Source of the DNA: Fennellomyces sp. T-0311 | Taxonomy: Eukaryota; Mucoromycota; Mucoromycetes; Mucorales; Lichtheimiaceae | Direction: 5' to 3' | NCBI GenBank assembly: GCA_025266875.1 | Contig: JALLLT010000004.1 | Coordinates: forward strand, 1,302,001 to 1,366,000 | Length of the DNA: 64,000 bases | Shown here: positions 22,642-32,819 of the stretch, piece after piece | Layout of the letters: the number at the start of each line of letters is the position of its first letter | How positions within the stretch are numbered: the first letter of the stretch is position 1 | Made by a program: the position numbers and the translations under genes | Notes under the pieces: model-generated | What the model was told of the DNA's origin: nothing | Database searches by the model: none | What the model saw: the letters and a program-made list of their open reading frames with translations, nothing else

Positions 22642-24087
22642 TTACAGTCGAGCCGCCCTACAGTTGGGGCAAGTCATATCCCAACCAGAAATACACTTCG
22701 TATGAAACTGATGACCACACGGCAAAGTGGTGGTGGTATTAAAATCATCCAAGCAAATTGTACATGGGTCGCTCGTGCTAGCTGACAACGGTTTTGATTC
22801 AATTCCCAGTCGCTTCCAAGATGTCTGCGTCGACGGATCATAAAGCTGATAGTGATCCTTCTCAGTAACGCGGAACCAATCCGATCGATAGTGCGTTCCA
22901 TCCGCTTTCAAACCATGAATTCGATATTGGCAATTGTAGAAGCCAACTGTCTCTGGTTTTCCATCGGTGCCGTCGCAAACGGGACATTTCACAGGTGTGT
23001 CGCCAAGCTCGTAAAGTCCGAATCTCTGCTGCGAAATTACGCGATGAGCAGATGTGCACTTGCAGCGTACTTCAATATTGGTTCCTGGAGCACAATACCG
23101 CCCTGTGGCCGCCTTTGCTGCAAATGTCACCTTTTTGCGGGCAGAGATATCTGAGATATCAGCGAATGGTGTGTACAATTCAAAGCTACCACCCATCAAC
23201 CGGACTGTAAGGTTTACCGTGTCGTTACTTTTGATGTAATAGTCCTTCAATAGCCATGTATCCTGTGCCAGTTGCTTCCCTTCAAAGGTGAGACTCTGCT
23301 GCTCTGGAGGAATTCCTTGTTTGTCGTAAATAATATCCTTCAGCTTTTGAATAGGCTGGTCCATTCGGATACGGCAGACAATAGTTTTTCCATCCAGTGC
23401 CTTGACGAAAACAGATGTGGATGGTATGTTGACACGACGAGCTACTAACAGGTGAATAGTAGCGTCATTTTGGATGTTGTAATCAGATAACATGAGTTCG
23501 TCATCCAATTTGGATCCATCGAAAAAGAGACACAATTGGTCTGCGGATAACTTGCTGTCGGTCTTGTTCATAAGCTTTGCCTTGAATTGTCCCACCGTGT
23601 CTCTTTCGCTCATGTCGATCTTGAGAATTTCGTCCCGTTCAGTGACAACCTTGACACTTGTTGCCGTTGGTTTGTTGACTATCTCTTCCATGGCCGGTTT
23701 TTCTAGGCGCTTGCGTCGTCGCTGGACCACCATCACAAACATCTTGGGGGCCTTGATAAATTTGGTATGCAGCTTTTTGGGTCCCTTGACTTGTTCCTTA
23801 GAAGCTACCTCCTTGGAAAAACTGACGGAAAGAGTATCTTTGCGAGATATTTGATTGTACGTCACCACGCGGCCAAAAAGGTTATAGTATTCCATTGACT
23901 TTGTATAGTCATCGATCTCAATGCCATCGACATACAGTCTCCTGCGACTCCGCATATCGCCATAAGCGGTGTTGGCTAGCTCGCTTGTGACTCGGTCCAA
24001 GGTACGTTGCATAGGCTCGTCCCTGCAATAGGGTACGCTCACGGAGAGCCCTGGAAATCCAGCAATAATCACAGGGAATGTCTTCAT
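22642..24087 (-). CDS. Multi-ubiquitin-like-domain RING-H2 protein (putative E3 ligase)
   Basis: Single-exon gene, 481 residues. Residues about 145-217 form a ubiquitin-like domain (LSADQLCLFFDGSKLDDELM). Residues about 225-300 form a second one much closer to ubiquitin (FVKALDGKTIVCRI, IYDKQGIPPEQQSLTFEGKQ), ending RLMGG at 296-300 with a diglycine. The first 90 residues may be a third, divergent ubiquitin fold. A Cys/His-containing middle region (RCKCTSAH, KCPVCDG) follows. The C-terminus is a complete C3H2C3 RING-H2: C442, C445, C457, H459, H462, C465, C473, C476. RING-H2 proteins recruit E2 enzymes, so an E3 ubiquitin ligase is likely. The fused ubiquitin-like chain is unusual and might be a scaffold or an autoinhibitor. 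Divergent from the dehydrogenase at 24745. Confidence 0.82.
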   Translation of the reverse strand: MKTFPVIIAGFPGLSVSVPYCRDEPMQRTLDRVTSELANTAYGDMRSRRRLYVDGIEIDDYTKSMEYYNLFGRVVTYNQISRKDTLSVSFSKEVASKEQVKGPKKLHTKFIKAPKMFVMVVQRRRKRLEKPAMEEIVNKPTATSVKVVTERDEILKIDMSERDTVGQFKAKLMNKTDSKLSADQLCLFFDGSKLDDELMLSDYNIQNDATIHLLVARRVNIPSTSVFVKALDGKTIVCRIRMDQPIQKLKDIIYDKQGIPPEQQSLTFEGKQLAQDTWLLKDYYIKSNDTVNLTVRLMGGSFELYTPFADISDISARKKVTFAAKAATGRYCAPGTNIEVRCKCTSAHRVISQQRFGLYELGDTPVKCPVCDGTDGKPETVGFYNCQYRIHGLKADGTHYRSDWFRVTEKDHYQLYDPSTQTSWKRLGIESKPLSASTSDPCTICLDDFNTTTTLPCGHQFHTKCISGWDMTCPNCRAARL

Positions 24088-24744
24088 TAAACAATACTAA
24101 AATAGATGATAGTAATGAAAGTATCATGTAGGCGTTGCTGCTTTTTATACAAAAGTGGATATCCGTCACATCGACATAAGTATATACTTTCGTGCGCTGA
24201 GCCATAGTTGTTTCTAGATCGAAATTTGCAAATGGCTCAGCAAAAGCAAGCGGTATTACGTGCTCACTTGTACAACTTCAGTTTTCTATAGATTATAATG
24301 CGACCGATCGAGCTTCATCTATCGGATGTATTGTCAGGCTTTCTGTGCCGTTCTTGGACTTAGTTGACGTATTCCGTTTATCTTGCTCTCGTTCGTATAA
24401 TCAAGTCAGTTCTGCGCTTTACTTGTGGCACATGGTCTAGAGACCCCGCTACATACTCTCTAGTTACTACCTGGCCTGGTCAATGGAAACTGGCGCAGCT
24501 ACAAGGAATTCCAAACTAGGAAGTATTCTCTGAGCAGCATTGGGAAGTGTTTCAAAGACGGGGTCACACATTATTCATCAATGTGAATAAGCATTGAAGA
24601 GAATAGTGCGTAATGTATCGTAAACATGACGTTGTTGGCGAACATATCTCAAAGTGACTTCATACTTTAGTGCATTAAATATGGGCATGGGTTTATGACA
24701 CCTCTTTTTCCTGAATAGCTCAGTCAAGAACACCCACGCGCAAA

Positions 24745-26159
24745 ATGATGAACACAGCCGCCAACGTTGCTCAAGCCAAGCTGGGCGCTCACCCAACATC
24801 TGCATCCAACCAAGACACTCAAAATACTGATCCAAACAACAAAATGCAAGCGTGCATCTGGCTTGGCAAAGAAAAGCTCGAGATGCAGCAAGTCCCCGTT
24901 CCCACACTGACAGATCCCGAAGATGTTATTATCAAAGTCACCGGTAGCACGGTCTGCGGCTCAGATCTGCACTTGTACCACGGCGAAATTCTCCAGTTGA
25001 AGAAGGGTGACATTCTGGGACACGAAATGATGGGTGTCGTGGACAAGGTCGGAGATCGTGTCACCAAAGTCAAACCAGGCGATCGGGTCGTAGCTGCGTT
25101 CAATATTGCATGCGGCAAATGCGAGTACTGTAAAAAGCAACTGTATACATCATGCGATACGACGAACGACAGTACGCTTCAGGAAAAGCTTTATGGACAC
25201 CGAATTGCTGGCGTAATGGGATATTCTCATTTCGTTGGAGGGTTTGCAGGTTAGATCGCATTCGGTGGTTCATCGATCCAAGTTTGACCTTGTTTTAGGC
25301 GGCCAGGCCGAGTATGGACGCGTACTGTTTGGTAACACCAATCTACTCAAAGTACCCGACAGCGTGCCCGATGAGAAAGCATTGTTTTTGTCTGACATTG
25401 TGCCGACGTCGTATCATGCTGTCTGGGATGCCGGTTGTCAAGAAGGAGAAGTCATCGGCGTCTGGGGCTTGGGACCTATTGGCCTTTGCGTAGTGCAATG
25501 GCTACGCAACGTTTTCAAGGCTAGTCGTATCATTGTCGTTGATGATGTTCCCGAACGCCTCCACCTCGCCCAGATTCATTGGGATGCTGAGCCGATCAAC
25601 TTTAAGGAAGAATCCGATGTCGCCCAGAAGGTTTCCGAGCTCGTGCCCGGCGGATTGGATCGTGCCATTGATTGCGCTGGCTTCCGCTACACCAAATCGT
25701 TGCTACACAAAATTGAGCATGCTGTTGGCTTGGAAACCGACTCGCCCGAGGTGATCAATGAATGTCTTCGCTCAGTCAAGAAGTTTGGTACCATTGGCCT
25801 GATTGCCGACTATGCTGCTTACACCAATCATTTCCTTGTGGGCGCGCTCATGGAGAAGGGCATTCGATTGATTGGAAACGGCCAAGCACCTATCCAGCGT
25901 CATTGGGCTACGTGTCTTGAGCATATCGAAAACGGAACTGTGAGTACAACTGAAGATCTTGTGACATCAAACACTTGCTCACTGTCGATAGTTTGACCCC
26001 ACAACAATCCTGACCAACCGCTATCCATTGGAGCGTACACCTGAAGTCTACAAGCGCTTTGATGCAAAGGATGCCGGTATCATCAAGGTGTTCCTTGAAA
26101 CCAAATTTAGCAACCCGCCCACAGCTGGCACACCAGCACTAGGCGATCCTGATGAGTAA
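24745..26159 (+). CDS. Zinc-dependent alcohol dehydrogenase (MDR family)
   Basis: Cytosolic NAD(P)-dependent medium-chain dehydrogenase of the threonine/formaldehyde-dehydrogenase-like branch. There are three exons; introns lie at about 25251-25298 and 25939-25992. Catalytic zinc ligands are visible as Cys71 in TVCGSDLHLYHG and His93-Glu94 in GHEMMG. The structural zinc is held by Cys123, 126, 129 and 137 (CGKCEYCKKQLYTSC). The Rossmann fold has the VWGLGPIGL glycine motif and the acidic end VVDDVPERL. It ends NPPTAGTPALGDPDE at 26159. The long N-terminal leader before MQACIWLG is Ala/Asn/Gln-rich, and Met34 is an alternative start. Related fungal proteins are annotated as formaldehyde or other alcohol dehydrogenases; the true substrate cannot be told. 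Confidence 0.9.
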
Positions 26160-26505
26160 ATAAACTCGATTTGACAGAAGACAGAGGCTCGCTGGTTCCA
26201 GCTTCGATCGATAGTGATGCACCGTAACCCCCCCCCCCCCGCACAACAGCATTGAACTGGGCCGAATAAATAGTTGACGCGATGCCTAGCATTCGTGGCC
26301 TCAAACACTGGGCAGAAAGAAAACGTGCCAAGTCAAGAGTTGTTTTGGGTGATTACTGCCAATGACTTCTTTAGACCATGCCAATACCTGATTTGGTGAC
26401 GATATGGTGAGAAAGCAGTTGTTGTCAAGCCTTAGCGCAGATTCAGTCTCAGATATTATTTTGACCAAGCAATTGAAGTTGTTTGTTTTTTAAGTCAAGC
26501 GCAAC
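26160..26505. other. Intergenic, dehydrogenase to PPR gene
   Basis: Short non-coding gap that contains a 13-base C homopolymer and the promoter of the PPR gene. Nothing else was recognised. Confidence 0.4.
26228..26240 (+). repeat. C13 homopolymer
   Basis: An uninterrupted run of thirteen C lies 70 bp after the stop of the dehydrogenase. It is conspicuous in an AT-rich region. Its length may be uncertain because homopolymers are error-prone in assemblies. Confidence 0.9.
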
Positions 26506-27513
26506 ATGGGTGGTCGCGCGATCGATCTCCTTGTAAAAATGTACATGCAGCCATCGCTGGCACTGTATCGGTGTCGGACGTCGCCATTACCACTAGTCAA
26601 ACGATGCAATGGATGCGGGCGATTTGTACGAGGGCAGGTGCCTCTGCAGCTGAAAAGAAACCTGGCCGTGCAAGCAACAGCACTTCAGCAAGAACTACCT
26701 ACGGAGCACCCACGCGACATTTCGGCGGCGATCATTAAGCTCTCACGGAGACGGCGAACGACTGATGCATTCCACAAATACCTCAAAGCACTCTCGCAAG
26801 ATCAGATTCCAAGCAAAGAATCGCTATACCAACTCTCATACGCGCTCTACCGACAAAAGAACCTGGCTGGCTTATATGCACTGCACGATACCCTTCTTGT
26901 ACAATACAAAAAAAACTCAATATCACAACGCACGCGCCGATCCATGGTCTACCTCTACACAAAGCTTATCAGTCTTATTGCAAACAGTGCGCAACACAAC
27001 GCCGATTTGAACGCAATCACCCGCCTGTGTCACGAAATGGCAGAGTTCAACTTGACCGACCACTCATCGCTTTACAACTCGCTGATTCACCTCTTTCTGA
27101 AGCGGCGAGACTTGTCCAGCTGCCATGCGCTTTTCGATAACATGAAGCAGCGGCACGTGCAGCCCACGGTGCACACCTACAGCCTCATGTTAAAGGTCTA
27201 TGGATGGCAAAGGGATATAGACGGCATGTCCAAATTGCTGGACGATATGTACAGTCGCAATATCTCCCCAGATACGGGTATTGTCAGTGTACTTGTGTTC
27301 GGATTATGTCGCCAGCGCGAATTCGATCTTGCCCGAGATTTCGTCAACAAGGTGTTCCAAAGCAGCGGGGGCGATGCGTGGCTGCTTGGGATCAAGATGC
27401 GCGAACAGCTGTTGAAGAATATAGACCAGGCTCAACAGAAGCGGTGTAAAGTGGTGCGCGCTAGGGCCACTTGGAGGAAAAATGTAAAGAATAAAAGACG
27501 CAAAAAAGCCTGA
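26506..27513 (+). CDS. Pentatricopeptide-repeat protein, probably mitochondrial
   Basis: Single-exon gene of 335 residues. The N-terminus is basic and lacks acidic residues until about residue 65, as expected for a mitochondrial presequence. The middle and C-terminal parts contain consecutive PPR units, best seen in SSLYNSLIHLFLKRRDLSSC and HTYSLMLKVYGWQRDIDGMS, then GIVSVLVFGLCRQREFDLAR. Such proteins bind organellar RNA. The last 25 residues are very basic and end KNKRRKKA, which could add RNA affinity. A specific target cannot be assigned. Confidence 0.82.
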   Translation: MGGRAIDLLVKMYMQPSLALYRCRTSPLPLVKRCNGCGRFVRGQVPLQLKRNLAVQATALQQELPTEHPRDISAAIIKLSRRRRTTDAFHKYLKALSQDQIPSKESLYQLSYALYRQKNLAGLYALHDTLLVQYKKNSISQRTRRSMVYLYTKLISLIANSAQHNADLNAITRLCHEMAEFNLTDHSSLYNSLIHLFLKRRDLSSCHALFDNMKQRHVQPTVHTYSLMLKVYGWQRDIDGMSKLLDDMYSRNISPDTGIVSVLVFGLCRQREFDLARDFVNKVFQSSGGDAWLLGIKMREQLLKNIDQAQQKRCKVVRARATWRKNVKNKRRKKA

Positions 27514-29502
27514 TTATGGGCATGACGCTTTGTTTCCATTTGCAAGCTGAGGCCTTGGCGGCAGACGGTATCCCTGTGTGGGGGATGTTTGTCCACACAA
27601 TAGCATGGTGGGCACTCCCTCCAAGATCACGGGCGTTAGCGTCTTGTAGCCGTTCGCACGATATCATCCGAGCTGGAATAATCATGCAACCTTTTTTCAT
27701 GCAATTATGTAATGGCATTTGAACTTGTTGGCCTGAAACTCACTGACCTTATCCATACCGAGATGCACAAGGTCACTCTGGGTGCACATCGGCACCGATG
27801 ACCGATGTTTAGATTATCATTCCATGGTAAGACATAAGCTTCTGAATAGAGCAAAACAAGGACTTTGGCGCGACGTGCCACACTATGATCTCTTCCCCCA
27901 TGTTTTCACCCAACTTGGGATGGTAGTACCTTACCCCAGAATCACATGAGGGTTACCCAACCCCGGCTAATTGGTAAGGTCCCGATGACCAAAAGCACAT
28001 CTTTATCCAAACTGGTCTCGTCGGTGTATGTTTTTATCTGTTCAAAAAAGAAATTGCAACGCTGGCTGACTTGTAATATCTATTCATGGACATTATCGGC
28101 GCGCTCCACCGGGTTAGTGGGGCTGCATGACACCGGAACATTACGATTAACATTCAACACCAGCCGATCGACTGGTGAGTGCAGTAGATCCCACGGTCTG
28201 ATGTAAACCTTTGGCTACTGCGCACCCAACTTTAACTAAAATTACTGGTTTTGAACACCTGAAGAATTCTACGAAAGCGAAATGCTTTTTTTTTCACAAG
28301 CGATGCCTCGATTTCTGTATCCATGACTACGATAGTTTCAAAGTCAATTACTAAGATGCTTTTTTTTAACCCGGGAGAAGGAGATACATACACCACTCGG
28401 GCCGGATTTCATCCAGGACAGGTAAATGGCCGAATACGATCACAAGCCTACTTGCTAATCTCCAGATTAAGAAGCACTATGGGCCCAGGAAAATGTAGGT
28501 TCAGATACGAATATTGCCTTATATAACTAGTGGTACCGTATACTATTCCTGGAGACGTTTGACATGTCCGCACACCATCTCAACATACCAGCAATGATAC
28601 CAGAAACGTTGTAAACACACCCAATACCAATCTATACCATTCCTATTACCAGCTACCACATCACCTCGGTCCGCTGAAGTACTCTTAGGTGATAGTGATC
28701 TTCTCAATGCCACAGAAAACGATCAAGATACATACAAGCATTCTGGAAAAGGTCTATGACCTACTATCTTGACGTTAAAGTACAGATTTGCAACGAGGTT
28801 CCTTTTTGATTGTGTGGACGACATATAATAGTGGGGTTTTGGTGCGATGTTTAATGCACAGTAATATATTTTCTAGTTCAAAAGTTATAATTTATTTTTG
28901 AGAGGTAATAGACCAGCTCCTATAGGTAAATATATTTTCTAAGCCAGTGCTTCTAAGTTATTACGTAAGGTCACTTTACACTTTTTCTGATGTAGCTTGT
29001 CAGTTTGACACATTATTTTATTTTGGCACGGTCTATTAAAAAGCGGATCCATTTCCTTCACCTCATTCAACGTTCTTTTTAAGATTGAAAAAACATCAAC
29101 CTTTTCGTATTCGGAAATGAACCGTTATGATGAAGAAACTGAAGAAACATGACAACAATTCACAAGATGGAAGCTCCTTCTCCAAGATTCATCCACGTAG
29201 ACATAAAAAAGCATGTGGTCAAGCGCAAAAAGACAACGCGAGCGGTATACGTTTTACTCATTTAAAGTACCCTAAAAGCTTCTTAACATATACGAGAATA
29301 AGGTGAAGGAAACATAAATCTGATACGTCAATTTGTGTAAAGCTACACGCAAGAAATTTAAGACCTGATATTATGAAACGACTTGAACAAGTGATTTACA
29401 TTTGAAGCGACCATTTTCAACGCCGTTCGTGGGTTATGACAAATAAAATGATGTCAATCCGGATGCTGTACCGACACGGCTAACGCAAATCACAATCCAT
29501 GA
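27514..29502. other. Long gene-poor stretch
   Basis: No open frame with recognisable domains and no clear repeats. T-rich runs occur around 28287 and 28361. I see nothing that explains this 2 kb. Confidence 0.35.
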
Positions 29503-30168
29503 TTGAGAATAGGTCTTTTTGCTGATTGTGTGTCCAAGGTCTCAGAGTCGAGCAATGCGGTGAACGATGGCCTTACTAGCATGGCGTCTGAAAGAGCTAT
29601 CACATGGAGTGACATCCGTGTTGCGCTTTCAAGCCCTTCGTGTATGGGCATCCGTAACCAGCCTATGAAACTGGAGAAGTTTTACAAAGCAATCAACCCA
29701 GGATACGAGAGTTGCTGTCAGTTTAATTCGGATCTGCTCAAAGAAGAGTTTCATGCAACTAGCCATGATGCCGAAGACCTCATTCCCTGCAACGTCTACA
29801 GAGCTAAATTGCTCCACATAGCTCTATGTAATGCAAGACATTCAATGTGCTTAACTTTATGTATTAAGGCTAAAAGCAAGAAAGTGATCGCTTGCCATAC
29901 AACCAGCATCACGAATGATCGTGATCTCAAATGTTTCGAGAATGCAAAGCAGGATATATCTCAAACATTTGTTATGGTATTCCAAGTCTTCTACATGCGC
30001 GAAAGCCGGGCTTGCACAATTTGCGAGACCAAACTGACATTCATGACGGATAGCCGCACGCAAACAGAAACTTGGTCAGAGTGTATACTAATCAGTATAA
30101 GGAGTTACCCAGTTACGTCTGCAATTGCCAACGTATTTCTGTACAGAAAATTTAACGCTGCTTATTGA
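29503..30168 (+). CDS. Orphan reading frame, 221 codons
   Basis: An uninterrupted frame in a gene-poor area. The track start is a TTG; the first internal ATG gives MASERAITWSDIRVALSSPS, about residue 27. It is Cys-rich in two places, GYESCCQFNS and ESRACTICETKLTF. I recognise no family. Its length is unusual for chance in AT-rich DNA, and amino-acid use is not low-complexity. It may be a real orphan gene, an exon of a longer gene, or a transposon remnant. No splice partners were identified with confidence. Confidence 0.3.
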   Translation: MRIGLFADCVSKVSESSNAVNDGLTSMASERAITWSDIRVALSSPSCMGIRNQPMKLEKFYKAINPGYESCCQFNSDLLKEEFHATSHDAEDLIPCNVYRAKLLHIALCNARHSMCLTLCIKAKSKKVIACHTTSITNDRDLKCFENAKQDISQTFVMVFQVFYMRESRACTICETKLTFMTDSRTQTETWSECILISIRSYPVTSAIANVFLYRKFNAAY

Positions 30169-30645
30169 ACAAAACAACAGCTTAAAACCCGAACCATCGA
30201 GGGACGAGGACATATGTACTTCCCCGATTCATTCACCAAATTAGTGAGGGATTTGGGGCTAGCCTCAGATTGTGTAGGTAAGCACATATCGTTTAGTAAA
30301 GTATATCGTGCCATGGTAACTATGTAATCTCTACGTAGTATCGATCCTTTCTCGTGTTTTTTTTCATGGTTTTCCTGAAAATATGTATTACGGAAAAGAC
30401 CACATTGTATATAATTAAAGCTGTACCCCATCCGTACACGAAACATGTAGATAATCGATATTTTTTGTACACTATATATTTTTACATTATTATACAAAGT
30501 AATTAATATTAGAGTTGTACTTGCTATTAGTAAAGGAAGGGAATGGAAAAATAATGAAATGATATACAATGTTTTGCTCTGCACTGCAGGAAACAATTTA
30601 GGTGATGTATCTAAAGTCAGGATGCTATTAAGTGAGAGAAGACAG
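30169..30645. other. Intergenic, AT-rich
   Basis: Between the orphan frame and the 3' end of the ACS permease. AT-rich, with T runs near 30357-30364; no feature recognised. Confidence 0.35.
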
Positions 30646-32819
30646 TTAAGTTAGCCATCGAATATTTCCCAACGCAGCACCGCTTATACTCACGTAATCA
30701 CAGAGCTCTGTACCCTCGCATGCCTTCTTGTATTCTTCAGGGGTCAGATTTTCACGCTTCTTGTTCATACGATGCAAAAGATACTTGAAGAGGCAAGAAA
30801 GCACAATGGCACCAGCCATTAAACCGGCGCAAATTTCGTGACCACGGGTATAGAAAGGACCATCATCGGTACGGTACACTTGACCACCGACCTAACATTA
30901 CAGATGTGAGTTACGCTGCGAGATTTTTTTTTAAAAAAAGTATATCACTTACAGCACCACCAATGTTACCAAGCGACACAATAATAGCGGTAGCAACACC
31001 ACGCTTGGTGTGACCACCAATGTTGTTACTGAACCACGAGAGCATAGCGGGAATCTGGGCAAACACACCGATAGTAGTGATACAGGCGGCGACATACATG
31101 GCAACCATTCCCTTGTGTTTCAGAGTAATAAGCAGAATGTAGCCGATCAAGCCAAGACAGCCGGGAATAGCAAGGTGAAGACCACGCTCATTGTGATGAT
31201 CGGCATGCATAGCCGTGAGAATCGTGGCAACGCAGGCTGTAAATGTGTCAACATTAATTTCCTTTTCCAGAACAAATTGTGATTCAATAATTACCGAAGG
31301 CATATGGAGGAGCAGACATGGCCTGAGCTGTAAGACTTTCGAAACCCATACCCCTAATAATCGTAGGCATGAACATACTCAAGCTGTACAAAGGTGTAAC
31401 AGCACAAATGTAAATCGCCGCATGCATGTAAACTTTCCAATCGGTAAAAGCCATCCAGAATTGCTTCATCGAGAAGTGGGTCTCTGTCGATGGGCCAGCA
31501 TCAACCTTGAGGCGATGAACGATAATTTCACGCTCACGCTCAGTCAAGACTAAGCGAAAAAAAGAATCGGTGTGAATTTTGTGGGATTCTTGTCACCCTG
31601 GGAATGTCACCCTGGGAAAAACCTTACATTTGTTTTTGGTTTCTGGGAAGTCCGGAAGGATGAAGTAGGTCGTGCATGCAAAGACCAAGGTAGGAATGGC
31701 TTCAATGATGAAAATCCATTGCCAACCGTGCAAGCCGCGGATACCTTCCATTTGCATAATGCCATAAGCCTAAAGTATACTCTCCGATCAGTACATTTGT
31801 TCTTTTTGCTGCACTGAAGATAAAATTATAACTCTCTTACCAAGACACCTCCGAAAGCCTATGGTCACACAAAAATAGAAGAACCAATTGTCAATGCTCG
31901 GAATAATAATTAAAATTCAGTATCACTTACACCAGCCAAAGTAGAACAGCCAAAGAAGAATGCCAGTCGAGTGGCCTGTTCCTTACGGGTATACCAAAGC
32001 GTCAAGTAGAAGATAACACCCTATAATCAAGGACCAATTGTTTAATGATATGTGCATCCGTGACATTTGCCTCATGCTTACAGGGAATAGACCAGCCTAT
32101 GTTAGAGATGTAATTAGTTTCTTAGCCTAGTAATTTTTTTTGTTTTGTTTCTACCTCTGTGACACCTAAGAAAAAACGACTTGCGAGAAGGCCGGCACCG
32201 TTGTGGACAGCAGCCATGGCAGCCATGGTCTAAGCAATCATTAGACGTGTGATCTACTACTTGTTCAATTTTATACTTACTGTACCCCACGCGATCATGA
32301 CAATTGAGATCCATTTGCTCGGACCAATCCACTTGAGCATCAAATTCGACGGAACCTCAAAAATAATCTAAGACAGATCATGGAAAAACAACGCGGATCA
32401 GCATGACAAAGTTTCTTCTCCGCGTCCAACCAGATACGCCGAGTCACTATGACTCTTTTAACTTACATAACCGATGAAGAAGATGGAGAGAGACCAATTG
32501 TACTGACTATCGGTAATGTCGATATGCTCGGTCAATCCAGCAATTTTGGCGTTACCTAGAATACTGTCAGAACACAAATTACCTTATTGAGATCAGTCAT
32601 AATCATACCAATATTCACACGATCCAAGAAAGAGCATAAGTACAGAATGCCGACGTATGGAATAATGCGTAAATCAAGCTTCCACAGAAGACGTCTCCAT
32701 TCTTGCGGGGTTGGAGGGATAAAACCACCGTCGCTTACAGATCCTTGTGTACTTTCGACATCGCCTGCAATGACTTGCGACTTCTCGTCGAGCACTTTTT
32801 CCACGGCAGGGGTAGCCAT
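30646..32819 (-). CDS. ACS-family MFS permease (allantoate/nicotinate type)
   Basis: Anion:cation symporter family member of the major facilitator superfamily, related to yeast DAL5 and TNA1, expected in the plasma membrane. It starts MATPAVEKVLDEKSQVIAGD at 32819 and is divided by about nine short introns. Family landmarks in order are LRIIPYVGILYLCSFLDRVN in the first helix, YNWSLSIFFIGY, EVPSNLMLKWIGPSKWI, SRFFLGVTEAGLFPGVIFYL (partly rebuilt across introns), GWQWIFIIEAIPT, the cytosolic loop VLTEREREIIVHRLK, ATAIIVSLGNIGGAV, and the tail RMNKKRENLTPEEYKKACEG. The CSFLDRVN motif and the position of the central loop fit the family. Substrates in the family include allantoate, nicotinate and other carboxylates; none is indicated here. 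Confidence 0.87.

Noticed and set aside
28370..28392. GAGAAGGAGATACATAC resembling a bacterial expression-vector ribosome binding site
   Set aside because: No promoter, operator or coding sequence accompanies it; surrounding DNA is ordinary fungal sequence, so chance is the better explanation.
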